A stretch of 64,000 bases of DNA from Pseudarthrobacter sp. AL07 (GTDB lineage Bacteria > Actinomycetota > Actinomycetes > Actinomycetales > Micrococcaceae), in assembly GCF_029960665.1 (NCBI RefSeq), contig NZ_JASBRB010000001.1:310001-374000 (forward strand). Direction: 5' to 3'. Position numbers and translations under genes: made by a program. Shown in pieces: positions 1 to 9,124 of this stretch. Every line of letters starts with the position of its first letter. Within the stretch, counting starts at the first letter, position 1. A model generated the notes under the pieces. That model was not told the DNA's origin and did no database searches. It saw only the letters and a list, made by a program, of their open reading frames with translations.

Positions 1-646
1 GCACAATGACGATAAAGATGATGTCCAGGTTCTCCCGGACCCACGGGACCCTGTCACCGAGCAGGTAGCCCAACAATGTGACGCCGCTGCCCCACAGGAC
101 CGCGCCGATCACGTTGAACAGGAAGAACTTTTTCTTGTCCATCCGGGCCACGCCGACGATCACAGGCACGAAGGTCCTGATGATCGGCACGAAGCGGGCC
201 AGGATCAGGGCCTTGCCGCCGTGCTTTTCGAAGAAAGCGTGGGCGTTCTCGACGTTTTCGCGCTTAAAGAGGCGGGAGTTCGGCTTGTTGAAGATGGCCG
301 GGCCGGCCTTGGAGCCGATCAGGTAGCCGGTCTGGTTGCCGATGATGGCGGAAATAGTGATCAGGAGCGCCAGGAGCCAGACATTGAACTGGATGGTGTC
401 CGTTGCCACCAGCAGCCCTGCCGTGAACAGCATCGAGTCCCCGGGAAGAAAGAATCCCACCAGCAGGCCCGTCTCCGCGAAGACAATTCCGCAGACCAGC
501 AGCACCACCCAGGGCGCTAGTGCGGGATCGGCCAGGAAAATCTGGGGGTTCAGCCAGTCGGGCAGGAAGGAGGCCAGCTGCGGCTGGACCGGTCCTGCAC
601 CACCCAGCATGGGCGCGGCAAGGTCGCTGATCGCAAGAAAGTTCAC
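1..646 (-). CDS. DedA/VTT-family membrane protein (3' end beyond window)
   Basis: This integral membrane protein is open at the left edge; about 215 residues are visible. Reading right to left, it has a hydrophobic first segment (PWVVLLVCGIVFAETGLL), the GFFLPGDS motif typical of DedA proteins, further membrane segments, then the conserved stretch ILARFVPIIRTFVP followed by a G-x-A-R-M motif. DedA proteins are thought to be undecaprenyl-phosphate or phospholipid flippases supporting envelope homeostasis; the substrate here is unknown. The start is uncertain. GTG at 646 directly abuts a GAGGAG, which is too close to act as its ribosome site, while ATG at 610 is in frame but has no ribosome site. 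Family assignment is firm, the N-terminus is not. Confidence 0.88.
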   Translation of the reverse strand, partial: MNFLAISDLAAPMLGGAGPVQPQLASFLPDWLNPQIFLADPALAPWVVLLVCGIVFAETGLLVGFFLPGDSMLFTAGLLVATDTIQFNVWLLALLITISAIIGNQTGYLIGSKAGPAIFNKPNSRLFKRENVENAHAFFEKHGGKALILARFVPIIRTFVPVIVGVARMDKKKFFLFNVIGAVLWGSGVTLLGYLLGDRVPWVRENLDIIFIVIV

Positions 647-785
647 CTCCTCAGGGTACTTGACGCACCTGGGCGTCCCTGTTGCATCAGCACCTCACGC
701 TGCGGCGGGCGGTTCCCCAACCCCGCCACCCGGCGTCGAGCGCGTGATCTGCGCGACAGGGCCGCCCCGGTGACACGGAGCGGCC

Positions 786-1802
786 ATGTCCGGCGGTAAA
801 GTATGGGCCGTGGGTTTGGACTTTACGGCGATCGACTTCGAGACGGCCAATGGCTTCCGGGGTTCACCGTGCGCTGTTGGCCTGACGAAAGTCCGGGGCG
901 GGCGCGTGGTGGATGAGGCGTCGTGGCTGATGCGTCCGCCGGTCAACCACGACCACTTCGAGTACCACAACGTCAGGGTCCATGGCATCAAGGCTACGGA
1001 CGTGGCCGGCCGTCCCCGTTTCGGTGAGCTGTTCCCGGAGATTGGTGCCTTTATCGGCAGCGACATCCTGGCGGCGCATAACGCGGCCTTTGACCTGGGC
1101 GTGATCCGGTCCGGGCTTGAGGTCTCCGGCCTGCCCGGGCCTGCCTACGATTACGTCTGCACGGTGATGCTGGCCCGGCGCTGCTACTCCCTGGTCTCCA
1201 ATTCCTTGCCGTTCGCCGCGGAGGAAGCCGGCGTGCCGCTGGTCAACCATCACGACGCCGCAGAGGACGCCCGGGCCTGCGCCGGCATCCTGATCGATAT
1301 CGCTGCGCGGAACAATGCCAACAGCATTGCCGAGCTCTACCTGTCGCTGGGTCTGATCCTGCCGCATCAGGCGGCTTTTGACCCGGCGCACGATGTCCTG
1401 TCCAAAGCCAGCCTTACTGCACTTGCCGGCGCCGCTGGGGGAAACAGCGCAGCGCTGGTCCGCCCGCTCGTGTCCGGGTGGCCGGAGGAGGGCGAGAACC
1501 CAGTGCCCAATGCCGACGCCGAACCCTCCCACCCGCTGTATGGCCAGACCGTTGTCTTCACCGGCGAGCTCGCCATGGCCCGGCCGGAAGCGAAGGTGCG
1601 TTCGGCCGAGCTGGGTGCCCGGCCGGAAAGCCGGGTGACGGCCCGCACCACGGTGCTGGTGGTGGGTGACGGCTTTGTGGCCGCGGACCTGCGGTCCGGC
1701 AGGCTGACCGGCAAGGCCCGGCGTGTCCTGGAGCTCCACGATCGCGGCCAGCCCATTGAAGTGCTCTCCGAAGGCGAGTTCCTGCAGATGGTGGGCGGCT
1801 GA
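786..1802 (+). CDS. DEDDh 3'-5' exonuclease with C-terminal BRCT domain (DnaQ/epsilon-like)
   Basis: A 338-residue protein. The N-terminal half carries the RNase T/DnaQ exonuclease fold: the first acidic motif is in FTAIDFETANG (residues 13-23), a middle motif is AHNAAFDLGVI, and a late HHDAAEDA gives the His and Asp of the DEDDh set. After a linker of about 60 residues, the C-terminus (roughly 250-335) looks like a BRCT domain, beginning LYGQTVVFTGELA as in DNA ligase. The exonuclease-BRCT pairing is common in actinobacterial epsilon-like proteins distinct from the replicative proofreading subunit, and a repair role is likely. ATG at 786 follows a weak ribosome site; a GTG at 810 would still leave the catalytic domain intact. 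Confidence 0.87.
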   Translation: MSGGKVWAVGLDFTAIDFETANGFRGSPCAVGLTKVRGGRVVDEASWLMRPPVNHDHFEYHNVRVHGIKATDVAGRPRFGELFPEIGAFIGSDILAAHNAAFDLGVIRSGLEVSGLPGPAYDYVCTVMLARRCYSLVSNSLPFAAEEAGVPLVNHHDAAEDARACAGILIDIAARNNANSIAELYLSLGLILPHQAAFDPAHDVLSKASLTALAGAAGGNSAALVRPLVSGWPEEGENPVPNADAEPSHPLYGQTVVFTGELAMARPEAKVRSAELGARPESRVTARTTVLVVGDGFVAADLRSGRLTGKARRVLELHDRGQPIEVLSEGEFLQMVGG

Positions 1803-1843
1803 GCAGCACGCTTTGTCCGCATGCGGTGATTCCGGCTGCACGG

Positions 1844-1875
1844 ATCCGGCCCTGCGTTTATCCGGCCCTGCGTTC
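1844..1875. repeat. Two tandem copies of a 16-bp unit
   Basis: The unit ATCCGGCCCTGCGTTY occurs twice back to back, and the first six bases recur once more after it. It sits in the 125-bp gap between the exonuclease and DUF4395 genes. No function is apparent; slippage is the simplest origin. Confidence 0.7.
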
Positions 1876-1915
1876 ATCCGGCGCAACAAATCTTCCCTGC
1901 GGCGTGCCTGGCTCC

Positions 1916-1921
1916 TAGCCT
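1916..1921 (+). promoter_or_regulatory. -10 hexamer TAGCCT, 6 nt before the DUF4395 start
   Basis: TAGCCT is followed by six bases and then the ATG at 1928. With the usual 6-7 nt between a -10 element and the transcription start, the mRNA would begin at or next to the ATG. No ribosome site is needed and none is present. Confidence 0.45.
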
Positions 1922-1927
1922 TGCAGG

Positions 1928-2446
1928 ATGAGCAAACTAACGGACGGCCAAACAACCGGAATCAACTGGTCCGCCGTGTTCGCCTTTCCCAACCCCGTCA
2001 ATGAATACGCGGCCCGGATCACCGCCGGCCTGGTGGTGCTCCTCGCGGGCGCCACACTGCTGAGCGGGTCCGTGTGGGGACTGGTGCTGATTGCCGCCGG
2101 CTTCTGGCTGCGGGTGCTCTTCGGCCCACGGATTTCGCCGCTGGCCCTGCTCTCCGTCAAGGTCCTGGCACCCCGGCTGGGCCGCGTTCGCCTGGTTCCC
2201 GGACCGCCCAAGCGTTTTGCCCAGGGCATGGGGACTGTAGTCTCCACCACGGCGCTGATCCTGTTCCTTGCCGGCGCCGCCCCGGCAGCGTGGATTATGC
2301 TCGCGGTACTCATAGCGGCTGCCTCGCTGGAGGCCTTCGCCGGATTCTGCCTGGGCTGCGTTATCTTCGGAGTGCTCCAGCGCCGGGGCCTGATCCCGGA
2401 GGACATCTGCGAGGCCTGCAACAATCTCCAGCTTAGGCGGACGTAA
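1928..2446 (+). CDS. DUF4395 family membrane protein
   Basis: A 172-residue protein with four or five hydrophobic segments (about residues 33-50, 52-68, 105-122 and 124-155) and the DUF4395 signatures: VNEYAARITAG near the N-terminus, an FGPRISP motif, and near the C-terminus the cysteines of FCLGCVIF and EDICEACNNLQ. Homologues are often found beside thioredoxin-like or thiosulfate sulfurtransferase genes, which suggests a thiol-related membrane function, but no such partner is present here and no activity is established. The 3' end overlaps the convergent ADP-ribosylglycohydrolase gene by 14 bp. ATG at 1928 fits the leaderless promoter pattern. Confidence 0.85.
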   Translation: MSKLTDGQTTGINWSAVFAFPNPVNEYAARITAGLVVLLAGATLLSGSVWGLVLIAAGFWLRVLFGPRISPLALLSVKVLAPRLGRVRLVPGPPKRFAQGMGTVVSTTALILFLAGAAPAAWIMLAVLIAAASLEAFAGFCLGCVIFGVLQRRGLIPEDICEACNNLQLRRT

Positions 2447-3515
2447 CGCCCACCAGCAGATCGGCCATGCCGCGGATAACGTCCGGTCCTTCGAGGGCAT
2501 CGAGCCACTCCGGGGGCAGGCACTCTTCGCCGTAGTAGGCGCCCAGGATGTTTCCCGCGATGGATCCCGTGGTATCGCTGGCGCCGCTGTGGTTGACGGC
2601 CAGCGCCACGGCTGCCCGGAAATGGTCTTCCGGCGACAGTGTGGAGTCCGCATCCGGCGCTGTGGCCAGGACAGCGTAAAGCCCGACGGCGAACGCCTCC
2701 TCCGCGACCCAGCCCCCGCCGAGCTGCCGAACCAGTTCCTCCGGCGACAGGACGCCTGTTCCCGCACAGCGGATGGCCGCTTCAAGCCGCTCGGGAAGTT
2801 CCGCCGCCACATCCTTCAGGCCACGCACCTCCTCCACGACCGCCGCTGCCGCGTCCGCCAGCGTATCACCGGCCACCAGGCGGTGGATCAGCAGGCTGAA
2901 GCTGCCGGCACTTTGCCGTGCGGACGGATGACCGTGCGTCAGGGAGGCGGCGTCGGCACTCAACTTATAGACGGCGTCGGACCCTATGTAGGGAATCAGG
3001 CCGAACGGTGCCGACCTCATCACCGTTCCGCGATCCTTCGAATCCGGGTTCACCGGCCGGTAAACCGTGCCCATCTCCCCGGTGGCCAACCCGCTGGTAC
3101 ACGCGTTTCCCGGAGCGCGGCGGTGCCTCAGGACCTCATGGCCGTCGATCCACCGCGGCGGCTGCGCCGGGGCCTGCGGCGGTAAGGACTCACCCTGGGT
3201 GGCCAACCAGCGGAGATAGGCCAGCCACACGCAGGCGTTCGCGTCGGCACCCACGCCGTCATTGGCCCATTCGAGCACCTCCACCAGCCCGTCCACGGTG
3301 TACAGCGTCAGCTGCGTGTCGTCCGAAAAGTGACTGCCGCCGTCGAGCCCTGCCAGGTCCGTCAGGCCCGCCGGGCCGAAGCGCCGGCGGATGGCCTCGA
3401 TCGAGACGGACTCCACCGCGTAGCCCAGCGAGTCGCCCAAGGCGCCGCCCAGGAGGCAGCCGTGGATGCGGGACTTCAGCGGGGGTGCGGCAACGGCGCC
3501 CGGTTCGATGCTCAT
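2433..3515 (-). CDS. ADP-ribosylglycohydrolase family protein
   Basis: A 360-residue protein of the DraG/ARH fold, which removes ADP-ribose from proteins or related substrates using a binuclear metal centre. The N-terminus has GCLLGGALGDSLGYAVE, then HFSDDTQLTLYTVDGL with the metal-binding S-D-D-T. The C-terminal metal motif is HSGASDTTGSIAGNILGA, ending with a YYGEECLPPEWLDALEG block typical of the family. All metal ligands expected from the family are present, so it is probably active. The open frame extends much further upstream, but ATG at 3515 begins immediately before the conserved fold and gives the usual family length. The gene is solitary and its target unknown. Confidence 0.9.
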   Translation of the reverse strand: MSIEPGAVAAPPLKSRIHGCLLGGALGDSLGYAVESVSIEAIRRRFGPAGLTDLAGLDGGSHFSDDTQLTLYTVDGLVEVLEWANDGVGADANACVWLAYLRWLATQGESLPPQAPAQPPRWIDGHEVLRHRRAPGNACTSGLATGEMGTVYRPVNPDSKDRGTVMRSAPFGLIPYIGSDAVYKLSADAASLTHGHPSARQSAGSFSLLIHRLVAGDTLADAAAAVVEEVRGLKDVAAELPERLEAAIRCAGTGVLSPEELVRQLGGGWVAEEAFAVGLYAVLATAPDADSTLSPEDHFRAAVALAVNHSGASDTTGSIAGNILGAYYGEECLPPEWLDALEGPDVIRGMADLLVGVTSA

Positions 3516-3659
3516 GACAGTAAATTTACCGCGCGGGCGGCGGTGGAACTCGCCGGGGGTGCCACGCCGTCCGTCCACTAAGCTCGGATTCAGCCAACGC
3601 CCAGAATCCCTTCGCAGAATGCAAAGGCACCAAACCCCAACGATAAGGATTTCCCCACC

Positions 3660-4670
3660 ATGACCACGCCTGTGCCCGTCCACCGTGATCCCGCCTCCGG
3701 GCTGACTGCCGGCAGCGGTGGCGAAATCCGGCACGGGCTTGTGTCCAGGCTGTCTGCGGAAGCCTTTGGCAGCCTTTTCATCGTGGTGGCAGGCCTGGGC
3801 GTCCCGCTGTTCTCCATCCCGCAGTCCAGCCCGCTGCCGGCCGCGCTCGCAGCAGGCCTGGCAGTGACCGCGGCGATGCTGGCCTTCGGCTACGTTTCCG
3901 GCGGACACTTCAACCCGGCGGTGACCGTTGGCCACGCCGTCGCCGGCCGGATCCGGCTCGGTGACGCCGCCGCGTACATCGGCGCGCAACTGGTGGGCGC
4001 GCTCCTGGGCGCCCTCGCACTCTTTGGCATCCTGCGGACGCTGCCCGGCATCCAGGACAGCCGAACGGCGTTCGACACCGTGACCGCCGGATTCGGCGAA
4101 CATTCCATCATCCAGGCGCCCCTCGCCGGCGTGCTCCTGCTGGAAGTACTTGGGGCCGCCATCCTGGTTGCAGTCTTCCTGGGCACCACTGCGCGCAACA
4201 ACGTCAACAAGTCGGCAGCCGCCGTAGCTGTGGGCCTTGCCTTCGCCGTCCTGCTGCAGCTGGGCCTGTCCGTGGGCAATGCGCCGTTCAACCCCGCCCG
4301 CGCTACGGCCTCGGCCCTCTTCAGCTCCAGCTGGTCCCTTGAGCAGCTGTGGCTCTTCTGGGTGGCTCCCTTGGCGGGCGCGGCCATCGCCGGGCTGGTC
4401 TTCCGTGGTTTCGCCGACCCTGTTGTTTCCGTAACTGCCTTGGCCGCTGGCGGGTCAGCGCCTGACGACAGCGACGCCGACGACGTTGAGGATTTTGACG
4501 ACGAGGATGTTGAGGTCGATGCCGACGTCGCCGATGAGGCCGCTACGGTGCCTGCCACGGCAGCTGCCACGGCAGCTGCCCCGGTGAAGGCCGCACCGGT
4601 TCATTCCACCGCGGACCAGCCGGACAGCCGCGACGAGGCCCAGGACTTCTTCGACGGAAAGCGCGGCTAA
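3660..4670 (+). CDS. Aquaporin / MIP-family channel with acidic-alanine tail
   Basis: A 336-residue membrane channel with six predicted helices between residues about 30 and 250 and both pore half-helix motifs: HFNPAVTVG in the first half and PFNPARATAS in the second. This makes it a water or glycerol channel. The aromatic/arginine region after the second NPA (NPARATAS) suggests the water-selective AqpZ branch, but that is inference. Residues about 262-336 form a cytoplasmic tail rich in Asp/Glu (DSDADDVEDFDDEDVEVD) and then Ala/Pro, absent from the usual 230-270-residue family members. An AAGGA about 10 nt before the ATG at 3660 serves as the ribosome site. Confidence 0.92.
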   Translation: MTTPVPVHRDPASGLTAGSGGEIRHGLVSRLSAEAFGSLFIVVAGLGVPLFSIPQSSPLPAALAAGLAVTAAMLAFGYVSGGHFNPAVTVGHAVAGRIRLGDAAAYIGAQLVGALLGALALFGILRTLPGIQDSRTAFDTVTAGFGEHSIIQAPLAGVLLLEVLGAAILVAVFLGTTARNNVNKSAAAVAVGLAFAVLLQLGLSVGNAPFNPARATASALFSSSWSLEQLWLFWVAPLAGAAIAGLVFRGFADPVVSVTALAAGGSAPDDSDADDVEDFDDEDVEVDADVADEAATVPATAAATAAAPVKAAPVHSTADQPDSRDEAQDFFDGKRG

Positions 4671-4729
4671 CCGGCCTGGCCGGGCCACGGACTGTTGCGG
4701 CGGTGTCCTAAACTGTCGGTGGCAGCCGC

Positions 4730-4735
4730 TAGCGT
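4730..4735 (+). promoter_or_regulatory. -10 hexamer TAGCGT, 6 nt before sbcD
   Basis: TAGCGT, six bases, then the sbcD ATG at 4742. No Shine-Dalgarno sequence is visible, so a leaderless transcript is the natural reading. Confidence 0.4.
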
Positions 4736-4741
4736 AAGAAT

Positions 4742-5923
4742 ATGCGGTTATTACACACATCGGACTGGCACTTGGGCAGGTCCTTCCATGGCGTCGGGAT
4801 GCTGGACGCCCAACGGTCATTTGTTGATCAGCTCGTCGGCGCCGTCACCGAAAACGCGGTTGATGTTGTCCTGATTGCCGGCGACGTCTATGACCGCGCC
4901 CTGCCCGGCGTCGACGTGGTGGGGCTGTTGGATGATGCCTTGGTGCGACTGACAGCGGCCGGTGCCACGGTGGTGCTGACATCAGGCAACCACGACTCCG
5001 CCATCCGGCTGGGCTTCGCTTCCCGGCTGCTGGAACGTGGCGGCGTCCACCTGCGGACCAGGCTGGCAGACCTGGACCAGCCAGTTGTACTGCCGCTGGG
5101 AGCGGGTGACCGCGCTGATCCTGGCGCAGTCCTGGCCATCTATGGAATCCCCTGGCTGGAACCGCGCCTCGTCGCCGAACAACTCGGCGCAGAAACCGCC
5201 AGCCATTTCGAAGTCACCCGCGCCGCCACTGACCGCATCCGGGCGGACCTCGCGCAGCGCAACGCTGCGGGAACGGTTCATTCGGTGGTCCTCGCCCACA
5301 CGTTCGCCAGCGGCGGGATCAGCTCAGACAGCGAGCGGGACCTCAGCATCGGGGGAGTCGGAGCCGTGCCCCTGGACCTGTTCGACGGGTTCAGCTACAC
5401 CGCGCTGGGGCACCTGCACGGCCGGCAGACGCTGTCGCCGCAGGTCAGGTACTCGGGATCGCCCCTGGCCTACTCTTTCTCCGAAGCCAAGCACACCAAG
5501 GGAAGCTGGCTGATCGACGTCGGCCCGGACGGTGTGACCGGTGTATCGGAACTGACGTGGGAAGCCCCGCGGAAGCTGGCCGTGCTCCGCGGCGGAATCT
5601 CGGAACTCCTGGAGTCCGCAGAGCATTCCTGGGCCGAAGGGGCGTACTGCCAGATCACGCTTACGGATGAGCAGCGGCCCGGGCAGGCCATGGAGCGGCT
5701 GCGGGTCCGTTTTCCGGACACGCTGGTCCTCGGGTTTGATCCACAGGGCGGCGCCGTCAAGGCGTCCAAAAGCTACAGCAGCCGGCTCGCCGAAGCCCGG
5801 GATGATCTCTCGCTCTGCTGCGGATTCCTCGATCACGTGCGGGGGCGGGACGCGGACGACGCCGAGCAGTCGGCTATCGCCGCGGCGCTGGATAACGTCC
5901 GCCTCAGGGAGGCATCGCTATGA
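4742..5923 (+). CDS. sbcD: Nuclease SbcCD subunit D (Mre11-like)
   Basis: A 393-residue calcineurin-like phosphoesterase, the nuclease subunit of the SbcCD complex, which processes hairpins and protein-blocked DNA ends. The phosphoesterase motifs appear in order: LLHTSDWHLG (residues 3-12), VLIAGDVYDR, VVLTSGNHDSAIR, VVLAHTFASGG and ALGHLHGRQ. The C-terminal capping domain follows from about residue 290. The stop overlaps the sbcC start by 4 bp (ATGA), so the two subunits are translationally coupled. The start codon sits 6 nt after a plausible -10 element. Confidence 0.95.
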   Translation: MRLLHTSDWHLGRSFHGVGMLDAQRSFVDQLVGAVTENAVDVVLIAGDVYDRALPGVDVVGLLDDALVRLTAAGATVVLTSGNHDSAIRLGFASRLLERGGVHLRTRLADLDQPVVLPLGAGDRADPGAVLAIYGIPWLEPRLVAEQLGAETASHFEVTRAATDRIRADLAQRNAAGTVHSVVLAHTFASGGISSDSERDLSIGGVGAVPLDLFDGFSYTALGHLHGRQTLSPQVRYSGSPLAYSFSEAKHTKGSWLIDVGPDGVTGVSELTWEAPRKLAVLRGGISELLESAEHSWAEGAYCQITLTDEQRPGQAMERLRVRFPDTLVLGFDPQGGAVKASKSYSSRLAEARDDLSLCCGFLDHVRGRDADDAEQSAIAAALDNVRLREASL

Positions 5924-8900
5924 GGATCCACCGCCTTGTCATCTCCGCCTTCGGGCCCTTTGCGGGCACCGAGGAAATCGACTTCGACAGGTTGAGTGCC
6001 CACGGACTCTTCCTCCTCAACGGACCTACCGGAGCAGGGAAGACCAGCGTGCTGGACGCTGTCTGCTTTGCGCTGTACGGATCCGTGCCGGGGGCGCGCC
6101 AGGACGGCAAACGCCTGCGCAGCGATCATGCCGAGCCTTCGCTGGAGCCTGCGGTCACCTGCGAGTTTTCCGCCCAGGGCCGCCACTTCGAAGTCACCAG
6201 GTCGCCGGCTTGGGATAAACCCAGTGCCCGGGGAAAGAACGGCTTCACCACACAGCAGGCCAAAACGCTCCTCCGGGAACGCCTCAGCGGAACGTGGACG
6301 GAGAGATCCGGACGCAATGATGAAGCCGGCGCTGAAATCATCGCCCTGCTCGGAATGGACCGGGAACAGTTCACCCGAGTGGTGATGCTGCCGCAGGGCG
6401 ATTTTGCCGCCTTCCTGCGGTCCAAGGCAGCCGATCGCCTGGAACTGCTGCAGAAACTCTTTGGCACCCAGCGGTTCGAAGCCCTGGAACAGGAGCTGTC
6501 GGCGCAGGCCCAGGCCGCGCGGAGCGATGTTGCCCGGCTGAACGCAGAGCTTGAGCTGCTGGCGGCGCGGGCCGAAGCCGAGGCCGCTGCGCTGGCCATT
6601 GATGATTTGCCGGCTCCTGCCCAGGAGGAGCCGGCGGACCGGATCGAATGGCTGCAGGAAACCGTGGCCCACCGCGCAGTCGAGCTGGCTGCGGCGGCGG
6701 ACGCCGCAGCGGCCGTCAGCAGGCACTCGTCAGACCGGCTGGAGAACGAATCCGCGCGGCGGGAGCGCCACCGCAAGCTGGCAGCCGCCGAGGCCCGGAA
6801 GGCCGCCGCTGAGGCAATCCTGCCATCCCTGGAGCTCCATGGCGCCCGGCTCGAACAACACCGCCGCGCCGAGGTGCTCACCGGTCAGCTGCAGGCTGTC
6901 CAGTCCAGCCAGACCCAGGTCCGGCACGCCGCGGGAGCCCTGGAATCCGCCATCACACTGCTGCGGATGGCCGCGGATGAAGACCCCGAACTGGGCCAGC
7001 TGGACCTCGGTGCCATGGAGGCAGACCACGGCGATGCCGGGCTCTCCGCCGCCGCGGCACTTGACGTTGCGGGTGAGCTCAGCCGCCTCAGGTCACTGTT
7101 GGCCGTTGTGGAAGCCAGGTTGCCGGATGAGGAACGCCTTCAATCACTGGTTGCCAGGCGCGCCTCGCTCACCACGAAGCAGCAGGAACTCACCCAAAAG
7201 GACATTGACCTTGGCGTTTCGCTGCAGGGTCTCCGCGCGGAGCAGGAAACCCTGACGGCAGGCCTGGAGCCACTGACGGAACTGGCATCAGCAGCCACGC
7301 TCCATGACAAGGAAGCCGCTGCGGCCGGGGAGCTTCTTGACGTCGTCCGGCGCTGCGCGGCTGCACGCGCGGCGCAGGCGCTCGCCACGGAGCGCCACTC
7401 GGCGTCCCGGGAGATCCAGCTCGAGAAGAAACTCCGTTGGCTGGACCTGCGCGAGGAAAGACTCGCCAATGCCGCCGCGGAACTCGCCGCCCAGCTGGCC
7501 GAGGGCGAGGCCTGCCCCGTTTGCGGCAGTGCGGACCATCCGGCTCCCGCGGCGGCTGGGGCGTCAGCGCTGGGCCTCAGCCAGGCCGAGGAGGCTGCCC
7601 AGCACGAGCATGAGGCCGCAGAGACAAAACTGGCAGCGCGGGCCCGCGAGTTGGGCGACGCGAACCAGTTGGTGGCTGTCCTTGAAGGCCAGGGCGGGGA
7701 CATGCCCGAAGCGGATGCGCTTGCGGCCTTCGAGTCCGCCCGCACGGCCGCCGGCGAGTCGCAGCTGGCGGTGAAAAACCTTGCGGACCTCCGGCAGCAG
7801 CTTGAGGCCGCGGAGGTCCGAAATGCGGCAGCGGATTCCGCCAGGCACAGCGCAGCAGCCGAACTCGCGCGGGTCACCGCTGAATTGTCGGGACTGGCGG
7901 ACCAGCTGGCGTCCCTGGACAGCGCACTCTCTGCGCTGCGAGGCGGTCACCGCAGCCTCACTCAGCGGCTGCGGGCGCTGCAGGATGCCGCCGCTACGGT
8001 GGAGAAGGCCGTGGAGGCCCAGGCATTGCTCAGCAGAGCCAAAGCCAGGGCCGAGGAAGCACGGATCCAGCTTGACCTGGCGTTACCGGACGCCGGCTTC
8101 GGCTCGGCGGAGGTGGCCCGCGCACAGCTTCTTTCGAATGCTGATGCTGCTGCCTTGCAGGCCGAGGTCCGGGCCGGCCAGGACGAACAGGCGCGGATTG
8201 CCGAGCTGTTCGCATCCGAGGATCTGCTGCTTGCACTGACTGAAGAGGCCGCCCATCCCGTGGTGGACGAAGCCCTCCTCGCTGACCTGCAGGACGCCGC
8301 GGAGAAGGCCGGACAGGAAGCACGGGCTGCCGATCTCGCCGCCGGCATGGCCGCGCGCTGTGTGGAGGCGCTAGCGGCTGTCCGCAGCGACTACCAACAA
8401 CTGGCCGGTTCTGGGCGCGTTCCCAGGGAACGCGCCCAGCTGCTGACAGCCCTGGCTGATACCGCGGCCGGCCGTGGAGACAACACCTACCGTATGAGCC
8501 TGAACAGCTACGTCCTCGCGGCACGGCTCGAACAGGTGGCCTTGGCTGCCTCCGAACGGCTAGTCGCCATGAGCGATGGCCGCTACCTGCTCCAGCATTC
8601 AGACGCCAAGGCCGCGCGCGGCGCAAAATCCGGGCTGGGGCTGGAAGTGGTGGACCAGTGGACCGGTCACCGCCGGGATACCTCTACGCTTTCCGGTGGC
8701 GAATCCTTTATGGCGTCCCTGTCCCTCGCCCTGGGGCTGGCAGACGTTGTGCAGCAGGAATCCGGTGGCATCCAGATCGAGACGCTTTTTGTAGACGAAG
8801 GTTTCGGCAGCCTGGACGAACAGTCCCTGGAACAGGTCATGGATGCCCTCGAAGGCCTTCGTGACGGCGGCCGCGTTGTGGGTCTGGTCAGCCATGTGGG

Positions 8901-8997
8901 GGAGATGAAACAGCGCATCGGAACCCAACTCCAGGTCCTCAAGGGTCGGAACGGTTCCACGCTCCGTATTTCCGACGCCGCCGAGGCGCTGGTGTGA
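5920..8997 (+). CDS. sbcC: Nuclease SbcCD subunit C (Rad50-like SMC ATPase)
   Basis: A 1025-residue ATPase subunit partnering SbcD. The N-terminal Walker A is NGPTGAGKTSVLDAV (around residues 33-47). Ala/Glu/Leu-rich coiled coils run through the middle on both sides of a zinc hook, EACPVCGSADHP, near residue 530, which dimerises two arms. The C-terminal half-site has the ABC signature TLSGGESFMASLSLALG followed by Walker B LFVDEGFGSLDEQ and a final switch histidine in GLVSHVGEMKQRI. Length and architecture are standard for actinobacterial SbcC, with no sign of damage. Confidence 0.96.
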   Translation: MRIHRLVISAFGPFAGTEEIDFDRLSAHGLFLLNGPTGAGKTSVLDAVCFALYGSVPGARQDGKRLRSDHAEPSLEPAVTCEFSAQGRHFEVTRSPAWDKPSARGKNGFTTQQAKTLLRERLSGTWTERSGRNDEAGAEIIALLGMDREQFTRVVMLPQGDFAAFLRSKAADRLELLQKLFGTQRFEALEQELSAQAQAARSDVARLNAELELLAARAEAEAAALAIDDLPAPAQEEPADRIEWLQETVAHRAVELAAAADAAAAVSRHSSDRLENESARRERHRKLAAAEARKAAAEAILPSLELHGARLEQHRRAEVLTGQLQAVQSSQTQVRHAAGALESAITLLRMAADEDPELGQLDLGAMEADHGDAGLSAAAALDVAGELSRLRSLLAVVEARLPDEERLQSLVARRASLTTKQQELTQKDIDLGVSLQGLRAEQETLTAGLEPLTELASAATLHDKEAAAAGELLDVVRRCAAARAAQALATERHSASREIQLEKKLRWLDLREERLANAAAELAAQLAEGEACPVCGSADHPAPAAAGASALGLSQAEEAAQHEHEAAETKLAARARELGDANQLVAVLEGQGGDMPEADALAAFESARTAAGESQLAVKNLADLRQQLEAAEVRNAAADSARHSAAAELARVTAELSGLADQLASLDSALSALRGGHRSLTQRLRALQDAAATVEKAVEAQALLSRAKARAEEARIQLDLALPDAGFGSAEVARAQLLSNADAAALQAEVRAGQDEQARIAELFASEDLLLALTEEAAHPVVDEALLADLQDAAEKAGQEARAADLAAGMAARCVEALAAVRSDYQQLAGSGRVPRERAQLLTALADTAAGRGDNTYRMSLNSYVLAARLEQVALAASERLVAMSDGRYLLQHSDAKAARGAKSGLGLEVVDQWTGHRRDTSTLSGGESFMASLSLALGLADVVQQESGGIQIETLFVDEGFGSLDEQSLEQVMDALEGLRDGGRVVGLVSHVGEMKQRIGTQLQVLKGRNGSTLRISDAAEALV

Positions 8998-9124
8998 CTG
9001 CGGCCATGCCGGTCTGGACTGGGCCAAACCGGCCTATATGATTGAACAGTTACCGGGTCGCGCGCATCGGGAGGAGGGACGATGCGCATTACTGAACGAG
9101 CCCGTTACCTTGAAATCTTCAGCA